DNA from: CAYTUI01 sp964441335
GTDB lineage: Bacteria; Patescibacteriota; Patescibacteriia; UBA1558; 2-01-FULL-52-15
Direction of reading: 5' to 3'
DNA: 21,090 nt
NCBI GenBank assembly: GCA_964441335.1
Contig: CAYTUI010000026.1
Coordinates: forward strand, 1-21,090
Position numbers and translations under genes: made by a program. Below the pieces are notes generated by a model. That model had not been told where the DNA came from. It searched no databases and saw nothing but the letters and a program-made list of their open reading frames with translations. This document shows positions 12,862 to 19,841 of the stretch, one piece after another (the stretch's first letter is position 1; every line of letters starts with the position of its first letter).

Positions 12862-14043
12862 ATGGACAATCAAACAACCACTAAAGTCGGGGTACCAGTC
12901 GCTCAGAAGATTAGTCTGACTGTGGTAATGGCTTCAGCTCTAGTGGCCGGCGGTTTATTTGCTATCAGCATGATACCGCCAAAATATTTGAAAAATAAGG
13001 TTATTAATAGGCAAGTGCAAGCTCCTAACGGTGCCTTACTACTTAAAGATGTTTCTTGGTTGAAGTCGGTAACTACCGATATTAGGGCTAATTTCACTGT
13101 CCGTGCGCTGTCTAGTGGGATTACTGATAATGATCCTATTCTCTATACAGTGCAGATTAGCGGTGACCCGGAGACTGACACCGACTATGCCGGGGATGTT
13201 ATAGAGCAGCCGGCTCAAGCGTATTTATCGTTCACGACTAATCACGCCGCTATGAATATAGCTATAGCTGATCGTAAGACAGATATAAAAACATTAGAAC
13301 CACTGACAATTTGCGTGCCCGCTTATGATTCCAATAATTTAGGAAAGTCTGAACAGCCAAACGGGTATCCTTTGATTAACAAGGTTCAGGCTCAAGCTTC
13401 CATTGATTTCCCACCACCTCAACAGTCTGCTCACAGTTTTTATATAGATACTAAGGGCAATACATATTGGGATAGAAACTTGACTTCCAGGGCTAATAAA
13501 ATTGATTGTGATCTGGTTAGGATGCTGGCGCTTAAATCAGACTATATTACAGCCGCCTCTGTTGATGGCTTAATTAATAGCGATGAAAATTTGGCTATTG
13601 CCATGAGCAGAAATGGGCAGACCATGGGATCCTGGTTTAATCGTCCGGATCTTGTAGAACGGACAGAAAATTTTGTCAGTTATTATGATCCTTACGATGA
13701 TAACAGGGTTAGCGATAGCGATAAATCAGCCAGACCATTGGAATTAGTTTTCTTTAAGGCCGCTACCAGTACCAATGATATAGCTGATCTTCATTTAGAT
13801 GAGGGGACGATTACCATCACTGATGATACAGGAGATCATATTTTATGTGTGCCCAGTATTGATGCCAAACCTTTAGTTTATGGTGTATCTATTTATTGGT
13901 TACCAACACGTTTATATTATGACACTTCCGCCACCAGGGTGTACGCAGATAGTATAATGGAGCAACAGATTCCTTGTGGTGATACTGGTAGCGATTCTGG
14001 GGGCGGAGCAAAAGATCCCGGAGTTCAATTACAGCTGGAATAA
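12862..14043 (+). CDS. Exported protein of unknown function
   Basis: 393 residues with a hydrophobic segment at about 18-36 after a polar N-terminus, so it is a type II anchored or secreted protein. The rest is soluble and beta-rich. Two similar stretches, LEPLTICVPAYD and HILCVPSIDAKP, suggest a duplicated domain, each followed by text mentioning a similar turn (HSFYIDTKGNTYWD; YWLPTRLYYDTS). Four cysteines are spread through it (ICVP, DCDL, LCVP, PCGD). The C-terminus is Gly/Ser-rich. I recognise no family. The ATG at 12862 is the first long-frame start; a nine-codon frame precedes it. A strong terminator follows at 14052. Its divergent neighbour is also a membrane-anchored orphan, but the two do not share a visible domain. 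Confidence 0.75.
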   Translation: MDNQTTTKVGVPVAQKISLTVVMASALVAGGLFAISMIPPKYLKNKVINRQVQAPNGALLLKDVSWLKSVTTDIRANFTVRALSSGITDNDPILYTVQISGDPETDTDYAGDVIEQPAQAYLSFTTNHAAMNIAIADRKTDIKTLEPLTICVPAYDSNNLGKSEQPNGYPLINKVQAQASIDFPPPQQSAHSFYIDTKGNTYWDRNLTSRANKIDCDLVRMLALKSDYITAASVDGLINSDENLAIAMSRNGQTMGSWFNRPDLVERTENFVSYYDPYDDNRVSDSDKSARPLELVFFKAATSTNDIADLHLDEGTITITDDTGDHILCVPSIDAKPLVYGVSIYWLPTRLYYDTSATRVYADSIMEQQIPCGDTGSDSGGGAKDPGVQLQLE

Positions 14044-14051
14044 AGAACAAT

Positions 14052-14092
14052 AACACAGCTCATAACCGTAATTGTTAAGAGCTGTGTTTTTT
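14052..14092 (+). terminator. Strong intrinsic terminator
   Basis: AACACAGCTC (14052-14061) pairs perfectly with GAGCTGTGTT (14079-14088), and the T-run extends to 14092. It ends the transcript of the exported protein gene. Confidence 0.85.
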
Positions 14093-14142
14093 ATTGTCGG
14101 TTAACGGCAGTTATCTTTTCGTCAGATTAAGTTGGATATTAA

Positions 14143-14219
14143 CACTACATTGAGTAGTGGACAGATTAGAATATATATACTAAAATTACCTCTAATCAGT
14201 TTTGGCTGTGGACAGCCAA
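14143..14219. promoter_or_regulatory. Palindrome-rich control region of the cupredoxin operon
   Basis: Three inverted repeats lie in 77 bases: CACTAC/GTAGTG (14143-14148 and 14154-14159, five-base centre); GATTAGA/TCTAATC (14164-14170 and 14191-14197); TTGGCTGT/ACAGCCAA (14202-14209 and 14212-14219, two-base centre). A possible -10, TATACT at 14176-14181, lies within the second pair. These look like protein-binding sites and possibly leader hairpins. The first resembles, without matching, BlaI/CopY-type operators. Confidence 0.5.
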
Positions 14220-14248
14220 GTCATAATTAATCATTTAATCTAAAATTT

Positions 14249-14710
14249 ATGCAAAAATTGGCAATATTTATTGTGATCATCATTTTGGTAGCAGGCGGTT
14301 TCTGGTATTTTAATCAACGGTCAACACCGGTTGTTCAGGAAATTACAGATACGAATCAGCCTCTCAATGAGAATATCCCGGTAAATACTAATCAGCCGTC
14401 AGAGCAGGCTACTTCTACTGATCAGGTCGCCGGTACTGTTAAAGAGTTTACAGTTGAAGGTAGCAACTTCAAGTTTTCTCCCAACATGATTAAAGTTGCT
14501 AAAGGTGATACAGTGAGAGTAACGTTTAAGAATATTGGCGGCTTCCATGATTTTGTGCTTGATGAATTTAATATCAGAATGGCGCAAATAGGTGATGGTC
14601 AGCAGGAGACAGTGGAGTTTGTGGCTAATCAAACCGGATCGTTTGAATTTTACTGTTCGGTTGGCCAGCATAGACAAATGGGTATGGTTGGGACTCTAAT
14701 TGTAGAGTAA
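14249..14710 (+). CDS. Membrane-anchored cupredoxin (blue copper protein)
   Basis: 153 residues. An N-terminal helix (about 3-20) anchors it outside the membrane, followed by an Asn/Thr/Pro linker (about 25-60) and a plastocyanin-like domain (about 62-153). The type 1 copper ligands are all visible: His100 (GGFHDF) and the C-terminal loop C136-x4-H141-x4-M146. The strand FTVEGSNFKFSPNMIKVAKGDTV is the usual first half of the domain. It probably carries single electrons in the extracytoplasmic space. The ferric-reductase-like gene starts 16 bases downstream, so the two likely form an operon and an electron-transfer pair. Partner and direction of flow are inference. Confidence 0.9.
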   Translation: MQKLAIFIVIIILVAGGFWYFNQRSTPVVQEITDTNQPLNENIPVNTNQPSEQATSTDQVAGTVKEFTVEGSNFKFSPNMIKVAKGDTVRVTFKNIGGFHDFVLDEFNIRMAQIGDGQQETVEFVANQTGSFEFYCSVGQHRQMGMVGTLIVE

Positions 14711-14726
14711 ACTGAGATTAGTCTAT

Positions 14727-16043
14727 ATGAAATTGACCTGGAAAATATTATTTTGGATTAACCTGTCAATCATATTTATTTTTTGGCTAAAGGGGTCCGG
14801 GAGTTTTTTAACTCTCGGACCACCTTTTGTTTTAGTGGCTTTGGGGCGACTAATGGGCTTATTGGGAAGTTATGCTATCCTCATTCAATTTTTGCTGGCC
14901 GGCAGAAGTGCCTGGCTGGAGAAGACCTTTGGTTTAGATAGGTTGCTAAAAATACATCATGTCAGCGGCAAGTGGGGCATCCTGCTCATATTAACGCATC
15001 CAATATTATTGACTTTGGGTTATGCGGCGACTCTTAATAATACCGTCTTGGGTCAGTTGCAGATATTTATTTTTAATTATGAAAATGTTTTAAATGCTGT
15101 TATCGGCTTGTTTCTTTTTATAATTGTGGTGGCTATGTCGCTATATATTAGTCGTCGGCATTTGCGCTATGAAACCTGGTATTATGTCCATTTGATCGTT
15201 TATCTGGCTGTTTTTTTGGCCTTTGGTCATCAGATTAAAGTCGGTGCAGACTTATTGGCCTCGCAATTATTTTTTGGCTATTGGCTGGTTTTATACACTG
15301 CAGTTTTGCTAGCACATTTATTTTTTAGATTTTATAAACCGCTGTATTTATATTTCAGACACCAGTTTACCATTGAGAAGGTTGTTAGGGAGAATCATAA
15401 TACTGTTTCTTTATATATATCGGGCCGCCAGATGTCGGCTTTTCAGATAGCGCCGGGGCAGTTTATTATTGTTAGATTTTTAGTTAAGAGACTTTGGTGG
15501 CAGGCGCATCCTTTTTCTTTGTCAATGGCGCCGGATGGTCAACGTTTGCGAATTACTATTAAGGAATTGGGTGACTTTACCGGTGCTGTCCAGACCATCA
15601 AGTCCGGAGTCAAAGTGATAATTGACGGCCCTTACGGTATTTTTACGGCCCAGACTGTCAATACTAGGAAAGTTTTGTTTATTGCCGGTGGTATAGGTAT
15701 AACGCCCATCAGATCTTTAATTGAACAAATGTCTAACCAGAGTCTGGATATAGATTTACTGTATGGCGCTAAAACATCCGAAGATCTAGTTTTTAAGCAG
15801 GAGCTGGATAGTTTGGCCGCTGACCGCGGTGTTAGCGTTAATTATATTTTAAGCGGCCAGCCCGGCTACCAGGGCTTAACCGGCAGGTTAGACACTGAAA
15901 AAATTAAAAGTCTAGTACCGGATTGGGAGCAAAGGGATTGGTATATTTGTGGACCTGAAGCGATGATGCAATCCTTAATTATCTCATTTAAAAATTTAGG
16001 TCTGCCAGCCGGACAGTTACATTACGAACGTTTTGTTTTTTAA
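14727..16043 (+). CDS. Ferric reductase-like transmembrane flavohaem oxidoreductase
   Basis: 438 residues. The N-terminal half has about six helices with haem-ligand histidines in NOX/FRE spacing: His77 (or 78) and His91, His155 and His168. The C-terminal half is a ferredoxin-NADP reductase module: a FAD-binding barrel with AHPFSLSMAPDG (about 260) and FTGAVQTIKSG, then a nucleotide-binding domain with FIAGGIGITPIRSL (about 318) and the ending YICGPEAMMQSL (about 410). It should move electrons from NAD(P)H through FAD and two haems across the membrane. Possible acceptors are ferric iron, oxygen, or the cupredoxin encoded just upstream. Neither substrate nor physiological role is shown by the sequence. 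Confidence 0.9.
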   Translation: MKLTWKILFWINLSIIFIFWLKGSGSFLTLGPPFVLVALGRLMGLLGSYAILIQFLLAGRSAWLEKTFGLDRLLKIHHVSGKWGILLILTHPILLTLGYAATLNNTVLGQLQIFIFNYENVLNAVIGLFLFIIVVAMSLYISRRHLRYETWYYVHLIVYLAVFLAFGHQIKVGADLLASQLFFGYWLVLYTAVLLAHLFFRFYKPLYLYFRHQFTIEKVVRENHNTVSLYISGRQMSAFQIAPGQFIIVRFLVKRLWWQAHPFSLSMAPDGQRLRITIKELGDFTGAVQTIKSGVKVIIDGPYGIFTAQTVNTRKVLFIAGGIGITPIRSLIEQMSNQSLDIDLLYGAKTSEDLVFKQELDSLAADRGVSVNYILSGQPGYQGLTGRLDTEKIKSLVPDWEQRDWYICGPEAMMQSLIISFKNLGLPAGQLHYERFVF

Positions 16044-16052
16044 GACAATTTT

Positions 16053-16087
16053 AATAACACCCCATGATAATATTATGGGGTGTTATT
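16053..16087. terminator. Bidirectional terminator
   Basis: AATAACACCCCAT (16053-16065) and ATGGGGTGTTATT (16075-16087) are a perfect 13-bp inverted repeat with a nine-base loop. It lies between the convergent ends of the oxidoreductase gene and the minus-strand gene at 16094 and could end both transcripts. Confidence 0.75.
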
Positions 16088-16093
16088 AGTCTA

Positions 16094-16312
16094 TTAAGAA
16101 TTATTTTTTCTTTTGCGGCGCTTAGCTTTTTTTACAGCCGCCAGACCGATTAGCAGAGCGGTAGCCCCGGCAATGCCAGCCTTAACCTTTTTCTTAGTCG
16201 GCTCATCAAGCTCGTCGTACCGGTGTTTCAATTTTTGAGCTTGATCCAGCAGGGCTTCAAGTCCCTGCTCGGCTTTTTTAAAGCCCTGACTTTTTGCTTT
16301 TTTTGTCTTCAT
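16094..16312 (-). CDS. Small basic protein with one hydrophobic segment, unknown
   Basis: 72 residues. The first 40 are charged and helical (QGLEALLDQAQKLKHRYDEL), consistent with a short coiled coil. Residues 45-61 (AGIAGATALLIGLAAV) form a hydrophobic helix, and the end is very basic (KKAKRRKRKNNS). It could be a small membrane-associated protein that binds nucleic acid or lipid, but no family is recognised. It has its own minus-strand promoter (TTGCAA-N17-CATAAT) and a terminator at its 3' end, which support a real gene despite its size. Confidence 0.6.
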   Translation of the reverse strand: MKTKKAKSQGFKKAEQGLEALLDQAQKLKHRYDELDEPTKKKVKAGIAGATALLIGLAAVKKAKRRKRKNNS

Positions 16313-16335
16313 ATATTTTTTAATTCTCCAAAACC

Positions 16336-16364
16336 ATTATGTACCCCTTAGCATTAAATTGCAA
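16336..16364 (-). promoter_or_regulatory. Minus-strand promoter of the small basic protein gene
   Basis: On the minus strand TTGCAA (16364-16359), a 17-base spacer and CATAAT (16341-16336). Transcription would begin near 16329, about 17 bases before the ATG. A GGAG lies 13 bases before the start, too far to be convincing as a ribosome-binding site. Confidence 0.5.
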
Positions 16365-16370
16365 GCACTG

Positions 16371-16379
16371 TGGTATAAT
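16371..16379 (+). promoter_or_regulatory. Extended -10 promoter, leaderless type
   Basis: TGG then TATAAT (16374-16379), six bases before the ATG at 16386. This decides the start of the downstream gene: the in-frame TTG at 16359 lies upstream of the promoter and cannot be used from this transcript. Confidence 0.7.
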
Positions 16380-16385
16380 TTAAAG

Positions 16386-17252
16386 ATGGCAAACAAACCT
16401 GTTAGATTTAGTGAAATACTTGGGGCTATTCAGGGCCGAGGTGCTAATGGCTCGGGTTTTAGCGCTGGCTTTGGTGAACTGCAGGCTAGCCGTCGGGTGG
16501 GACGTAAATTGACCCGTTTTTTGGGTAGTGGCCCTCTTACTTCGACTAAGCTAAAGAAAAATCCTAATGCCCGTAAGTATGCCAGCAGTGTCAAGAAAGC
16601 TCTGAAGGAAATGGGCTATACTGACAAACAAATTACTGAATATGTTTATCTAGATAATCCCGTGAAAGCCGGTATATCCAGTAAAAAGACGACCGAGAGA
16701 GTAATAAATCATCTTAGAAGGCAGGGCGTGGCTGGCTTTAAAGAAATGGACAAATTAAGCTCCGGCTCTGATTACGGACGCCGGATGGTAGAAAATATCT
16801 TGGATCAAAGAAAACAATCGGAGACTTCAAAATCAGCGGTTGAGACAGTAAAAAAAGAATCGACCGATGGGCAGGAAAAAAAGGCTCCGGAGAATCAGCA
16901 GGCAAGGGCGACGACGGTTACAAGGCAGCCAGTTCCTAGAGTTGAACAAAAATCAGATTCTGATGCTGACAGAGCCCGTCCAATAATTGCCAGTCAACAT
17001 AGCCAGCTTGTGAGATTGGAAAGAGCGACAAAGGATACCGGAGAAAATTATTTTATCAAGGCCGTGGACGATGAAGAGAATGTGGAGGATGATGAATCAG
17101 AGTCAGCTGGTCATGATGAGCTGGGCCGCATAACGAGAGTTAAAGGAAGAAAGAAGTTGCGTCCTGCGGAGAATGAGTTAGAGGAGGAAGTCTCCAATGA
17201 TGAGGACAATTTACCCAACGTTAATGACGCCAACGATTTGCCTATTGAATAG
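16386..17252 (+). CDS. Unknown soluble protein with basic N-terminal half and acidic tail
   Basis: 288 residues from the ATG chosen by the promoter at 16371. No signal peptide or membrane helix is visible, so it is likely cytoplasmic. The N-terminal 110 residues are basic and appear folded (GRKLTRFLGSGPL, KKALKEMGYTDKQITEYVYL, INHLRRQGVAGFKEM), with helix-turn patterns that could bind nucleic acid. Residues about 130-215 are low-complexity (Lys, Glu, Gln, Ser). The tail is strongly acidic (DDEENVEDDESES and EEEVSNDEDN). This bipolar charge is typical of scaffold or chaperone-like proteins, but no family is recognised. It is divergent from the small basic protein gene and followed about 80 bases later by tspO. 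Confidence 0.7.
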   Translation: MANKPVRFSEILGAIQGRGANGSGFSAGFGELQASRRVGRKLTRFLGSGPLTSTKLKKNPNARKYASSVKKALKEMGYTDKQITEYVYLDNPVKAGISSKKTTERVINHLRRQGVAGFKEMDKLSSGSDYGRRMVENILDQRKQSETSKSAVETVKKESTDGQEKKAPENQQARATTVTRQPVPRVEQKSDSDADRARPIIASQHSQLVRLERATKDTGENYFIKAVDDEENVEDDESESAGHDELGRITRVKGRKKLRPAENELEEEVSNDEDNLPNVNDANDLPIE

Positions 17253-17315
17253 AGGCGAGACGCCATGATTATAATGTTTGGTTTACCAAATATTGAATGT
17301 GAATATTTTTTATTG

Positions 17316-17324
17316 TGCTATAAT
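17316..17324 (+). promoter_or_regulatory. Extended -10 promoter of tspO, leaderless type
   Basis: TGC then TATAAT (17319-17324), seven bases before the ATG at 17332. It rules out the in-frame start at 17278, which would place the promoter inside the coding region. Confidence 0.65.
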
Positions 17325-17331
17325 TAATTAT

Positions 17332-17796
17332 ATGAAAAAAATATTTCAATTGATTGCTTCAATAATGGTCCCGTTATTAGCCGGCTCGCTGGGCTCTATA
17401 TTTACAGTGTCTAAGATTGCTAATTGGTATAGTACTTTGAATAAACCATTTTTCAATCCACCGAATTGGATTTTTGCGCCGGTTTGGAATATTTTGTTTA
17501 TTTTAATGGGCGTTGCCTTATTTCTGGTGATTAGATCAATAAATAAATATCGTCGGACGGCGATTTATCTATTTTTTGGTCAACTTGTTTTGAACGTCAC
17601 TTGGTCGCTGATGTTTTTTGGCTTAGAGTCACCACTATTGGGATTGATAACAATTATAATTTTGTGGATCTTGATTTGGCTGAACATTAAGTATTTCTTT
17701 AAGATTAATAAAACAGCTGCCTGGCTTTTGATACCGTATTTGATTTGGGTTAGTTTTGCGACGGTGTTAAATTATGCAATTTTAATTTTAAATTAA
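17332..17796 (+). CDS. tspO: TspO/MBR family tryptophan-rich membrane protein
   Basis: 154 residues, the usual length, with five predicted helices. Signature segments are clear: WYSTLNKPFFNPPNWIFAPV at about 33-52, VWNILFILMG, NVTWSLMFFG, and PYLIWVSFATVLNYAI near the end. TspO proteins bind tetrapyrroles such as protoporphyrin IX and are linked to oxidative-stress and tetrapyrrole control; the exact reaction is debated. A longer frame starts at 17278, but the extra 18 residues would cover the promoter and do not match the family N-terminus. It leads a likely operon with the Cys-rich protein gene (10 bases on) and the NRAMP-like transporter gene. Confidence 0.92.
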   Translation: MKKIFQLIASIMVPLLAGSLGSIFTVSKIANWYSTLNKPFFNPPNWIFAPVWNILFILMGVALFLVIRSINKYRRTAIYLFFGQLVLNVTWSLMFFGLESPLLGLITIIILWILIWLNIKYFFKINKTAAWLLIPYLIWVSFATVLNYAILILN

Positions 17797-17806
17797 CTTC
17801 AATAAT

Positions 17807-18445
17807 ATGAATAATAAAAAATATTGGCATTGGTTAATAGTGCTAATCATATTAGGACTGGCAGTGACAGCTTATTTATTATCCGGAGGCTCATTTAGCG
17901 GTAAATCGGCCGATGATAAATTAATCGGTGGTGATCAGGATGAACACGGTTGTCTAATAGCGGCCGGCTATTCCTGGTGCGAAACTACCAAAAAATGCCT
18001 GCGAATTTGGGAAGAGGATTGCCAGGATGAAATAGCTAATATTTTGTCTGATTTGCGGACAAAAACCAACCTCAATTTATCAGTAGCCGACAGTGCAGTT
18101 TTTGATTGGTATTTAAATGATGGTTCGGTTAAGCCGTCAAAAGCAATCAGCGGACTGGCTGTAAAAGGGGAGGTCTTAACTAATAGCCAGCTAAAGTCAG
18201 TAGAAAGTTATTTTATAGATAACGGTTTTGTAGCTGATGATATGAATAAAGCTGATGGACCTATGGGTAGCTTGATTGGGTATAGTACCAGCGATGGTCA
18301 AATCGTCTGCCAACTGACATACCAATTTAATTCTTACGACCCTCTAAGCCAGACAGAAAAAATTTCAGCTAATCAGCCGGAAACAGTCAGCGCGGTTATT
18401 AGTTGCGGGCGTCTTGTAAACGAAATAATTCGTAACTATGATTAA
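17807..18445 (+). CDS. Membrane-anchored protein with a Cys-rich segment, unknown
   Basis: 212 residues. An N-terminal helix (about 8-26) anchors it. Just outside lies a compact cysteine segment, DEHGCLIAAGYSWC followed by KKCLRIWEEDC (about 46-72), whose GYsWC...KC.R.WE..C pattern recurs in other bacterial exported proteins and probably forms two disulfides. The rest (about 75-212) is a soluble domain with a strand-helix pattern and two further cysteines (IVCQL, ISCGR). No enzymatic motif is visible. The start lies 10 bases after tspO and the end overlaps the NRAMP-like gene by eight bases, so the three are probably translated from one mRNA. It may assist the transporter, but that is inference. 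Confidence 0.75.
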   Translation: MNNKKYWHWLIVLIILGLAVTAYLLSGGSFSGKSADDKLIGGDQDEHGCLIAAGYSWCETTKKCLRIWEEDCQDEIANILSDLRTKTNLNLSVADSAVFDWYLNDGSVKPSKAISGLAVKGEVLTNSQLKSVESYFIDNGFVADDMNKADGPMGSLIGYSTSDGQIVCQLTYQFNSYDPLSQTEKISANQPETVSAVISCGRLVNEIIRNYD

Positions 18446-19841
18446 TGAATTCAAGCCCTTTCCTCAAGTCATTCCTCTGAAAAAAATACTGGGCCCGAGT
18501 TTTATTATCTTGGCTTTAGGTTTGGGTTCTGGCGAAGTTATTCTGTGGCCGTATTTAAGTTCCAACTTTGGTTTGGGCATTGCCTGGGCCGCCTTGCTGG
18601 GGATCACCTTCCAGTTTTTTATTAATATGGAAATAGAGCGGTATGCTTTGGTCAAGGGCGAAAGTGTCTTTATAGGAATTCATCAAATTTTTAAATGGGC
18701 GGCTACTTGGTTTATAGTTTCCACATTTATTGGTTTTGGGTTGCCCGGTATTATTGCCGCAGCTGCTCAAATATTCGGTTCAATTATCGGTATCAGCGAA
18801 TTTAAATGGCTGGCGATAATTCTTCTGATCATTATTGGATTAATTTTGAGTTCTGGCCATAAAGTTTATGATTTAATGGAAAGACTGACCAAGACAATAA
18901 TTTTTGTCGGTATACCTTTTATAATTATTTTGGTGCTGATATTCACTACCGGTAGTGATTGGTTGGAATTAGGGCGGGGTTTGGCAGGTTTGGGCGACGG
19001 TTACAATTTTATGCCAGCTGGTATTAGTTTAGCGACATTTCTGGCAGCCTTTGCTTATTCCGGAGCTGGCGGTAATCTTAATTTATCCCAGTCGATATAT
19101 ATCAAAGAAAAGGGTTATGGCATGGGTCAATATGCTCAAAAAATAACTGGACTCTTTCATCTGAAGAAAGATGAAAGAGTCTATCTGTCCGGAGCCGCTT
19201 TTCAGTTGACCGAGTCTAATATAAAAAATTTTAGAGCCTGGTGGAAAAAGATTAATTTGGAACACCTGCTGGTTTTCTGGTTTATTGGTTTTTTAGCTAT
19301 CGCTGTTTTGATGGTTTTATCTTATGCTACCACCCATGGGCTGGAATCAAATCTTCAGGGTATTCAATTTGTTATCAATGAAGGATCAATTATAGGTCAA
19401 CGATTACAGCCTTTAATTGGTTTGATTTTTTTGGTGGTTGTTAGTGTTATGCTTTTCCAGACGCAACTGGGAGTGATGGATTCAACCTCCAGAATTATGG
19501 CGGAAAATTGGGCGTTGAAAACTAAGAGAGAAGACGGTAGCTGTACTCATTTGTCCAAAATATATTCAGTTTTTGTTTGGGCTCAAGTAGCTTTTGGTGT
19601 TATTTTATTTTTATTTGATGTTTATGAGCCGAAATTTTTGTTGGTCCTCGGAGCTGTGATTAATGCGGTAGCTATGTTTGTTCATATAGCCTTGGTAAAT
19701 TGGACCAATCATAAATTATTGCCCAAAGTATTTAGGCCGCACATTATCAGAAAGGTGATAATAATTATTATTTTCCTCTTTTTTGGAGTCTTTAGCGCCG
19801 TTACTATCTGGAGTTCCTGGCTTAGCCACTGGCTATTTTAA
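18438..19841 (+). CDS. Divergent NRAMP-like transporter
   Basis: 467 residues with about 11 membrane helices in the NRAMP (SLC11) arrangement. Helix 1 reads LGPSFIILALGLGSGEVILW: at the place of the metal-binding DPGN motif of true NRAMP proteins it has GSGE. Helix 6 reads AYSGAGGNLNLSQSIYIKEKGYG and lacks the metal-binding Met of the MPH motif. The protein thus belongs to the NRAMP-related clade whose substrate is not the usual manganese or iron; magnesium or another solute is possible. A cytoplasmic insert (about 225-275) contains FHLKKDERVYLSGAAFQLTE and WWKKINLEH. It overlaps the preceding gene by eight bases. Its stop overlaps that of the convergent glycosyltransferase by three bases. 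Family call firm, substrate unknown. Confidence 0.82.
   Translation: MINEFKPFPQVIPLKKILGPSFIILALGLGSGEVILWPYLSSNFGLGIAWAALLGITFQFFINMEIERYALVKGESVFIGIHQIFKWAATWFIVSTFIGFGLPGIIAAAAQIFGSIIGISEFKWLAIILLIIIGLILSSGHKVYDLMERLTKTIIFVGIPFIIILVLIFTTGSDWLELGRGLAGLGDGYNFMPAGISLATFLAAFAYSGAGGNLNLSQSIYIKEKGYGMGQYAQKITGLFHLKKDERVYLSGAAFQLTESNIKNFRAWWKKINLEHLLVFWFIGFLAIAVLMVLSYATTHGLESNLQGIQFVINEGSIIGQRLQPLIGLIFLVVVSVMLFQTQLGVMDSTSRIMAENWALKTKREDGSCTHLSKIYSVFVWAQVAFGVILFLFDVYEPKFLLVLGAVINAVAMFVHIALVNWTNHKLLPKVFRPHIIRKVIIIIIFLFFGVFSAVTIWSSWLSHWLF
19150..19181. repeat. Perfect 13-bp hairpin inside the NRAMP-like gene
   Basis: GACTCTTTCATCT (19150-19162) is perfectly complementary to AGATGAAAGAGTC (19169-19181) with a six-base loop GAAGAA. 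It is within the coding region, in the stretch encoding GLFHLKKDERVYL, a cytoplasmic insert. Confidence 0.7.

Noticed and set aside
16359..16385. Upstream TTG start extending the 288-residue protein by nine residues
   Set aside because: The extension covers the TGGTATAAT promoter, so it cannot be on the transcript.
17278..17331. Upstream start extending TspO by 18 residues
   Set aside because: It would include the TGCTATAAT promoter and does not fit the TspO N-terminus.
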